A DNA stretch of 64,000 nucleotides. Source: Mytilus galloprovincialis (lineage: Eukaryota; Mollusca; Bivalvia; Mytilida; Mytilidae). The notes under the pieces were generated by a model. It worked only from the letters and a program-made list of their open reading frames with translations, made no database searches and was not told the origin of the DNA. The position numbers and the translations under genes are program-made. This document shows, one piece after another, positions 56,678 through 64,000 of this stretch. Within the stretch, counting starts at the first letter, position 1. The number at the start of each line of letters is the position of its first letter. The DNA lies in contig NC_134849.1 of NCBI RefSeq assembly GCF_965363235.1, positions 64,437,122 to 64,501,121 on the forward strand. The letters run 5' to 3'.

Positions 56678-58686
56678 CCCATCCCTAGATTTTCCATCAT
56701 CTATCATGGAAAACTTCATGGAATTTCATGGAATATTTTTCCATGGAATTCCATGGAGTATTGGAACCTGTTTTCCATGGAAATCCATGGAAAATAAAAA
56801 GAGAAAAAAAGGAATTAATAATATTTCCATCTGAAACATTTTCCATGGAATTCCATGGAAAATATTTTCCATGATGTTTTTCCATGGAATTCCATGGAAA
56901 TATATTACATAGAATTTCTTTTTCCATGGAATTCCATGGAAATATTTCCATCATTTCCATTTAAAATGAATTGCTCAAATTAACCTTTTGACAATATACC
57001 CTGTTTAACAATATCTGTAATAATGAAGATAATAAAAACTAGGTGCCATGCTTTTTTCGGTTTGGTAAGGTCTTTTGAGTCTTACAATGGTCAGTAATAA
57101 GCAATAGACTCAAACATCATTTTAACCTTTAATTCAAACTCATTTGATGTATTATAATAAATACAACAAACAAGAAAAAACTTTCCATACTGGTATATGT
57201 TTGCACTGCCTTTATATCAAGAAATTAAGGTTATAAATGTCACTTATGTCAGCACCAGGCTTCAGTAGATCCATCTTGTAGAACAGCATTAACCATTAGT
57301 TTGGTGTTTCATTTCTTCCTCATGATACCTGAAAATAATTTTACTGTTATAAATAAAGAGATATTCTTTAATTAATGACATTATTAATAATGGTTAACAA
57401 CTTTAGTCTTGTCCTAAATATTTTTTTTCATAATTATTATATATAAATGTCTTCATTGGTATTTTCCATATATTTAGAACTTAGTGTTGATCTGCAGTTT
57501 GCTGTAAAGATACACTTTTTTTTTTACTTTTATGGATCTATTTTTCATTGGCAACCATGGCCAATTTCAAAGGATCTTAAATTTTATAACCAAATTAATT
57601 CATTAGTGGATTATTAGTTATTATAAAACACCATATACAGTTTGTCTTGTCTTAATACCCAATCATTATAAATTTATAATTATAAGTGAAAAATCTACTA
57701 TAGGTGTTTTCATGATGTTGTTATGTTGAACTAAAGGAGCTTGCACACACTTAAAATGGTAGAATCTAATTCAGTGTACTTACCAAAAAATATGCTCCTA
57801 AATCCAACAGTCAATGCAAGTCATCAGAGAATAAATCTGCACTATTCGATGTCAAGAACTATTTGGAACTATTTAATCTAAGTCCAATATAAATTTTGCA
57901 TTTTGTCCAGGAGAGAAGACATCTTTATTTGTTGCCTGCATATCCATTGCAAGTTCAAATTTTCAATGTGTTGGGGGATGTATGAGGAGTTATCTGATTT
58001 CTTTTCAAAGAGCCACAATTGAATACTGTTATTTACCAAAATCTTGGATATTTTATATATATTTTAATAAAAGATTGTCCAATTATTGTTTATTTACCAT
58101 TTTTATGTTTTTAGTAATAATAATTGCACAAAAATGTATAAATCCATGTTCTACCCTACATTTGGCCTCACACTGTATGGTCATATCGTTTCCTGTCTTC
58201 TACACAAAGAAAATTGAAAACCAGATGGCACTTTACATTTCTTTCACTGTCTAATTGATGATAAAGAATTAATGTATGTAATGTGTGTACATTTTTTCCA
58301 TGACTTTCCATCTCAAAAATATTCTAAGTTAAGATTCTATAATTTTTCCATGTTAAAAATATTCTAAGTCAAGATTCCATCCTCTTTTCCATCTCAAAAA
58401 TATTTTAAGTCCACTTTCCATCCTCTTTTCCATCTACAAAGTTTTATTAGTCTACTTTCCATCCCATTTTCCATCCAAAAAGTATTTTTTCCATGGAATT
58501 CCATGGAAAGTTTTCCATCTTATCATGGAAAATGATGGAATAAGTAACACATATAAGTTTTCCATCTGAGATGAATTATTTTTCCATGAAATTCCATGGA
58601 AATTCATGGAAAAAAACGAAATTTCCATCATTTTCCATCATTTTATCATGGAAAAAGTTGAACTGCATGGAAAATCTAGGGATGGG
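56678..58686. mobile_element. 2-kb element with exact 20-bp inverted ends and CCATGG palindromes
   Basis: Both ends read CCCATCCCTAGATTTTCCAT exactly, outward-in. The subterminal 300-400 bp on each side are filled with TTTTCCAT-type motifs, including five exact CCATGGAATTCCATGG palindromes (four left, one right). The 1.3-kb middle shows no transposase. No clear target duplication. The superfamily is not assigned. Confidence 0.85.
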
Positions 58687-58959
58687 AATAGTAGAAAAGA
58701 TTATATCAATGTATATGAGGAAAATATGAATATTATAGCTTATAAACATTTTTTACTCATAATTTATTGTTTCTGAAAAATTTTAACTCATCAAAATAGA
58801 TTTTTAATTTTTATAAAAGACTTGTCAGGTTTGTTTTGATATTTTCGATAAACCTATTTTTTTTCTTGTATTGCAATTCAATGTTTTTCTTTGATTGAAT
58901 GTAATAAAGAGTCTAAAGCAAAGTTATGTATACAGAGATGTATAAAATAAAGATCACTG

Positions 58960-59265
58960 CATCAAGTGTGATACAATATTTATCCAGTCGAGATAGTTAA
59001 ATTTCTAATTTTAAGCGTAAGGCTCGTATAAATATCGTATTGCATGATATATGGTGGTGTAATCAGTTTCTCTAATAATAGTTAGACATCATGCAGACAA
59101 ACTTGATCCTTTGATTGGAATGATCTGCCAACACTCTTAATATGTGACTTAATCAGGTATGGTCACCTTTTTTTCATGACAGCACAATAGGATTTTCAGA
59201 GAAAGGCAAGAAAACCTGATGTCATAATCAAATTTTGACCAATGAGGAACTGAGATCAAAGAAAT
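58960..59265. mobile_element. Repeat F copy 2 (inverted relative to copy 1)
   Basis: GTGTGATACAATATTTATCC, ATAAATATCGTATTGCATGA and CAGCACAATAGGATTTTCAG match copy 1 at 50765-51139 read in reverse. Confidence 0.75.
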
Positions 59266-60129
59266 CACATGTTAAGGAAAAGGATAAAGTGGGTAAGATT
59301 TAGAGAAGATCAATATCATGTAGTTTGTCATAACATGTATCTTATTATAATATATATAAGAACTCATTCTGATTTGCATTTAAAGAAAAAAAATCATGAT
59401 TTTTATTCCTCTTTTTTTCTCCACAATGTAAATTACACAAAAACATGTGTTAAAAACTATGCCTTATGATATTGTTTGTTGATTTTTATAAATATTTAAG
59501 ATTTTGTGTTGTCCAGATGTTGTACATTTGAGTAAAAGATTGCTAAGAGTTACATCATGACCATAACTGGCCACATTACAAATTGTGGCCCTCAGTATTG
59601 TATAAATGGATGATATTTGTGATATTTATTGTAAGGTGCTTTCAATTTGTAAATTAAAATGTGTTTTTATTTATATATTTTAGATATGTGCAGAAAATAC
59701 ATGTATACAAGAATTAAACCTTTGAAAATAATTGAGTTGATTTAAAAGACTATTTTAGTCAACTTTATTTTAAATAAATGTTAACTGCTTCAGTGGATAA
59801 CGTTTTCTCACACTCAAGTGCACGAAGTGATGGGTGCTATCTCAGACCAGTTCAAATCAAAAATAAGAAAATTGGTGTTTGCCGTTTCCCTGCTCTTAAA
59901 GGAGCACTGAATGTCTAAGACAAAAAATATTTTATACATGTAATGTCGATACATTGTAAAAAGTAGTGTTGTCTTTGGATCAGTCAAACAAGTAATATTG
60001 TTATTTAGTCATCTAAATACTCAACCTGAGGGAAAAGGCAATAAAAAAAGTCTTTTTTTCTTAATTGGATATCAGAATTTCTGTCTCAATACCATGTACC
60101 CAGTATTGAAACAGTATTAATTCTTGAAA

Positions 60130-60370
60130 TATAAGGTATACATGGATGCCACATGTGGAGCAGGATCTGCTTACCCTTCCGGAGCACCTGAGATCACCCA
60201 CAGTTTTTGGTGGGGTTCGTGTTGCTTAGTCTTTAGTTTACTATGTTGTGTTTTCTGTACTATTATTTGTCTGTTTGTCTTTTCATTTTAAGCCATGGCG
60301 TTGTCAATTTATTTTCGATCTATGAGTTTGACTACCTCTCTGATATCGTTCGTCCCTCTTTTATACATTT
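60130..60370 (+). repeat. Dispersed repeat family D, fuller copy
   Basis: GGATGCCACATGTGGAGCAG, CGTGTTGCTTAGTCTTTAGT, GCCATGGCGTTGTCAATTTA and TCGTTCGTCCCTCTTTT in order; I recognise the phrase set from mussel sequences. Confidence 0.75.
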
Positions 60371-60410
60371 CTGTGTAGTATATGTGGGGAAAAATTACCA
60401 CTGCAAACGT

Positions 60411-62236
60411 AGTGATGAGGGGGGGCAAGGGGGGCCCCATAACAGCAAAACAGTGAATTGGTTTGGTGAAAAACAGATAACAAGGAATTGAAAAGGGATA
60501 ATAACAGATAACAGTAATGAAATATGAAAATGAATCTGTCCAGGACCAATCCAGTAGATGACTCGTAGATCTTAGTATATAACTTGTGGTATGGACCTAG
60601 AAAATTTGTATAAACAAGACGTTTCGGCCGTTGAGGCAGTTCTGCCTTGGTCTATTTTTTTCCGTAACTTGTACAATAAGTTATAGTATGGATGTTGAAT
60701 TTTTCTGAACGAAATTACTAGTTTCTGTTTTTGATATAGGGATATTTTTAATCTAGGGCATTTGAGGGATCAATTTTTAATGATTTAGGTTTTTTTATTT
60801 AATTTTTGAAAGTATTGCAGCCAGTGACACTTTATTATCAATTTGATTTTTAGATAAAAAAAATTCTGAAAAGCAATATATACTTTACAAGTAATAAAAA
60901 ATACATTGATGCACAATATATTTTTTTAATTTAATGACCTCATGATAAAACTTACTTATAAAATACAAAAATACCCAGATCATTGGAAACAGGACTTGTA
61001 ACTGAAACACGTATGCCAGTTGTGGTTATTCTGATAATAGAAATTGACTCAAGTGAGAATTCTGATAGTATAATAGAAATTGGACCTAGTGAAAATTTGG
61101 ATGACACCAAGTGAAACACCAATCATGTATCTTATGTGAAATTATAGAATATGGAAAATTTGGGTACAGCATTGGAGAAGCTGTAGGATTTTAAAAAGGG
61201 TATTTGTCGAAAAATTAAACTGAAGACACATCTGTATTTGCATCAATGGTTTCTGAGCTTCACTTTCGCCATGTGAAGCAGCTAAAAAGCTTTTAAAAAT
61301 ATGGTGATCAGGGTTCTCTTTCATGTAAATGAAAAGAGAGGGAGTAACACTTATAATATAAATGCTAAAAGAAAAAGATGTTGTGTAATTCCAAAAGCCA
61401 TAATTCAAACCCACACCACTTAGTAATATAAAACAATTCAAAGGAGAAAGCTAACTGCCTAATTTATCCACAAAATAGTGAACGAGAAACTTAGTAACAA
61501 CAGTAACAAACTACAACCACTGAATCCAGGCTCCTGACTTGGAAATAGGCACATACAGAATGTGACTGCGTCAACTTTAGCATGCTAGTTGGTGTCCAAT
61601 CCTCCCCTAATCAGGGACAGTGGTGTAATAGTACAACATAAAGATTATTATGTGGTCATTGAATAAAACAGTCTATAGGGTGTACCAATGCCTTTTTTAT
61701 AACAAAATCCATACTATAAGTTATTGTACAAGTAATAAGTGAATTATAATTTGTACAAACTGCTACATGTTCACAGACAATGTAATTTATTACAAAGGAT
61801 AATAATAATATATACTGGAATGGTCCTGGGTCTAATTGATTTTATATGTTTATGTGATGTATAATACTGAAATTTTTCTGCAAATACAGGGCCACCCGAT
61901 ATAACCGGTAGAAAGACCCCAATAGATATACATTGTAAGAAGATGCGGTAAGCGTGCCAATGAGACTATTATCCATTCAAATCACAATTTTCAATTATCT
62001 TCAATTTCGACGGAAGATTGGCTGTCAAAATGCTAATATTCCAATTTTCAATAACAGTTAACAGCAAATAGATTCTCACAATAACAGATAACAAAATAGA
62101 TAATAGTCCTATAACAGCTAACAAAGAATAAGACAATAACAGCTAACAGTAAATATATTTTCAGAATAACAGATAACAAAGAATTAAAATGCCCCATAAC
62201 AGCATAACAGTTAAACCCCTTGCCCCCCTCAGTGAT
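60411..62236. repeat. Region bounded by inverted GAGGGGGGCAAGGGG ends
   Basis: Left TGATGAGGGGGGGCAAGGGG and right CCCCTTGCCCCCCTCAGTGA are inverted; ATAACAG-rich stretches follow each end (AACAGATAACA repeated). Nested within are AACTTGTACAATAAGTTATA (60666) and its inverse (about 61705). Confidence 0.55.
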
Positions 62237-63260
62237 AGCTTGCCTTACTGAAAACTTCAACATACAGTATCATTTTAGGAGCAATGTACAAGGATTCCTT
62301 TTACATTTGACCACCTAGTGAGTCAAAGTGACACTTCTGATTTAGTTAGCCCAGTTGTTAGTCTACAAAGGGAGTCAATGCCAGGGCCGTAACTACATTG
62401 AGGCAAATGCCTCATGTTTTAAATTTTAAAAAAATTAAAAAAAAGATTGTCTTCATATGATTGTCCTCATATCAAATTGTTTTCACTGAAAGTGTCTTGC
62501 AAGAAGCAAGTTCTCTTCACTCTCTGATGTCGCCCCTGCATATTTTTCGTAATCCATGTTTCTATTTTACTGTTGGTTTTCAGAGTTGATGGTCTATTGT
62601 TTGTACTTCTGTGTCCTGGCTTTGTCTTTTGTTCATTTATTGTCCTACTTAATGATTAGTCTGAGTGTTGATTTTCGTTTGTAAACGTGTCACACTGTGT
62701 AATGTTGCATGTCCACCGATGTCTAGGCATTATACGAGAAAATATTTTAAGAATATACGATGCTACTGGACACAGAAAAAAGTGGTCGTTTCTGCATAGA
62801 GAATTGAACTTGATATCAAAGAATACGAAACTGCCTTCCTTCTATATAAAACCATACCCAATTTTTCTTAGTATGGATTGCAAAATTAGGTATTTTCTGT
62901 AGGTGAGATATGCACAGAAGTGATAGATATGTATTATAAATATAGAAAATTGAATATCTTAATCAACAAAAAAAATAAAAAAAATAACTGCATCATATAC
63001 CCAAGCGCCAGTGGATAAAACTAGATAGCTGACATGCTCAGAACTGACATGGTTTAAATTAAAGTAAGACCACCAATTTCCCGGTATCAAATCATTTGTT
63101 GAAAAAACATCAATGTATTGCCATATGACCTTTTACATTCAAGGGTTAAATTTGCATTAACAATGATTAAGTCGTGTTCAGACGCTTTAACAGAAAATAA
63201 AGGAATATGAAGTACACGTGCACGGGAGCTAATTGCACACATGTCAATGTATAGAAAAAA

Positions 63261-64000
63261 CTAGAGGCTCTAAAGAGCCTGTGTCGCTCACCTTGGTCTA
63301 TGTGAATATTAAACAAAGGAAGCAGATGGATTCATGACAAAATTGTGATTTGGTGATGGTGATGTGTTTGTACGTCTTACTTTACTGAACATTCTTGCTG
63401 CTTACAGTTATCTCTATCTATAATGAACTTTGCCCAGTAGTTTCAGTGGAAAATGTTAGTAAAAATTTACAAATTTTATAAAAATTGTTAAAAATTGACT
63501 ATAAAGGACAATAACTCCTTAGGGGGTCAATTGACCATTTCAGTCATGTTGACTTATTTGTAAATCTTACTTTGCTGTACATTATTGCTGTTTAAAGTTT
63601 ATGTCTATCTATAATAATATTCAAGATAATAACCCAAAACAGTAAAATTCCCTTAAAATTACCAATTTAGGGGCAGCAACCTAACAACGGGTTGTCCGAT
63701 TCATCTGAAAATTTCAGGGCAGATAGATCTTGACCTGATAAACAATTTTACCAATGACAGATTTGCTCTAAATGCTTTGGTTTTTGAGTTATAAGCCAAA
63801 AACTGCATTTTACCCCTATGTTCTATTTTTAGCCATGGCAGCCATCTTGGTTGGATGGCCGGGTCAACGGACACATTTTTTAAACTAGATACCCCAAAGA
63901 TGATTGTGGCCAAGTTTGGATTAATTTGGTCTAGTAGTTTCAGAGGATTAGATTTTTGTAAAAGATTACTAAGATTTACGAAAAATGGTTAAAAATTGAC
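63261..64000 (-). mobile_element. Family C element, truncated by the window end
   Basis: Begins CTAGAGGCTCTAAAGAGCCT on plus, i.e. the hairpin/CTAG 3' end inverted. The body matches 53134-53920 in reverse (GGGGCAGCAACCTAACAACG, CCAAAAACTGCATTTTACCC). Confidence 0.85.

Larger units (their letters stand above)
58690..63260. other. Intergenic region with dispersed repeats, no gene seen
   Basis: Holds repeat F copy 2 (58960-59265), family D (60130-60370), a nested inverted-end region (60411-62236), a mussel dispersed-repeat fragment (61390-61650) and a CAGGGCCGTAACTACATTGA transposon-end fragment at about 62381. No splice-linked exons were found on either strand. Confidence 0.5.

Noticed and set aside
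56697-56960. Frame coding repeated FPWNSMEK
   Set aside because: Translation of the CCATGG palindrome cluster inside the 2-kb transposon.

Overview
The window looks like nuclear DNA of a marine mussel (Mytilus or a close mytilid). It is AT-rich, its genes have many short exons and consensus GT-AG introns, and most of it is small transposon debris. Several dispersed repeats are ones I associate with Mytilus, for example the family containing GATGTGGTATGATTGCCAAT. The species call is inference; no taxonomic search was possible.

Three host genes can be assembled. (1) 3716-5620, minus: a two-exon gene joining a TLR-type TIR domain in phase to two CCCH zinc-finger repeats of the PARP12/ZAP (ZC3HAV1) type. 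A TIR signalling or enzymatic module fused to an RNA-binding antiviral-type module is the most interesting protein here. (2) 14831-45525, minus: a complete nicotinate phosphoribosyltransferase gene (NAPRT, entry to the Preiss-Handler NAD pathway). It has 15 exons over about 30.7 kb, every junction keeps frame, and the predicted protein is 539 aa. (3) 45239-54540, plus: a three-exon gene for an unrecognised 111-aa single-pass membrane protein. Genes 2 and 3 are interlocked at their 5' ends: each one's first coding exon lies in the other's first intron, on the opposite strand.

Layout. 1-3.7 kb: intergenic with repeat fragments. 3.7-5.7 kb: TIR-CCCH gene. 5.7-14.8 kb: intergenic or 3' flank with dispersed repeats, one carrying four internal monomers. 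14.8-45.5 kb: NAPRT, whose introns hold a 5'-truncated LINE, a Penelope-like element, a tRNA-derived SINE, a Helitron with clean ends, hAT-like and Harbinger-like elements, many MITEs and a 45-bp minisatellite. 45.2-54.5 kb: the small membrane-protein gene, whose first intron holds a four-level stack of nested elements (47.9-52.0 kb). 54.5-64 kb: no gene seen; it holds a 2-kb element with exact 20-bp terminal inverted repeats and repeated CCATGG palindromes, plus dispersed repeats.

A recurring theme in NAPRT is tandem duplication at exon edges: 63 bp across the exon 5 acceptor (in frame), three 73-bp copies across the exon 9 acceptor (not in frame), and a decayed copy of the exon 14 edge. A MITE also begins 8 nt inside the exon 9 donor. 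The genes do not form an obvious pathway. TIR enzymes can consume NAD and NAPRT makes it, but their proximity here is probably chance.
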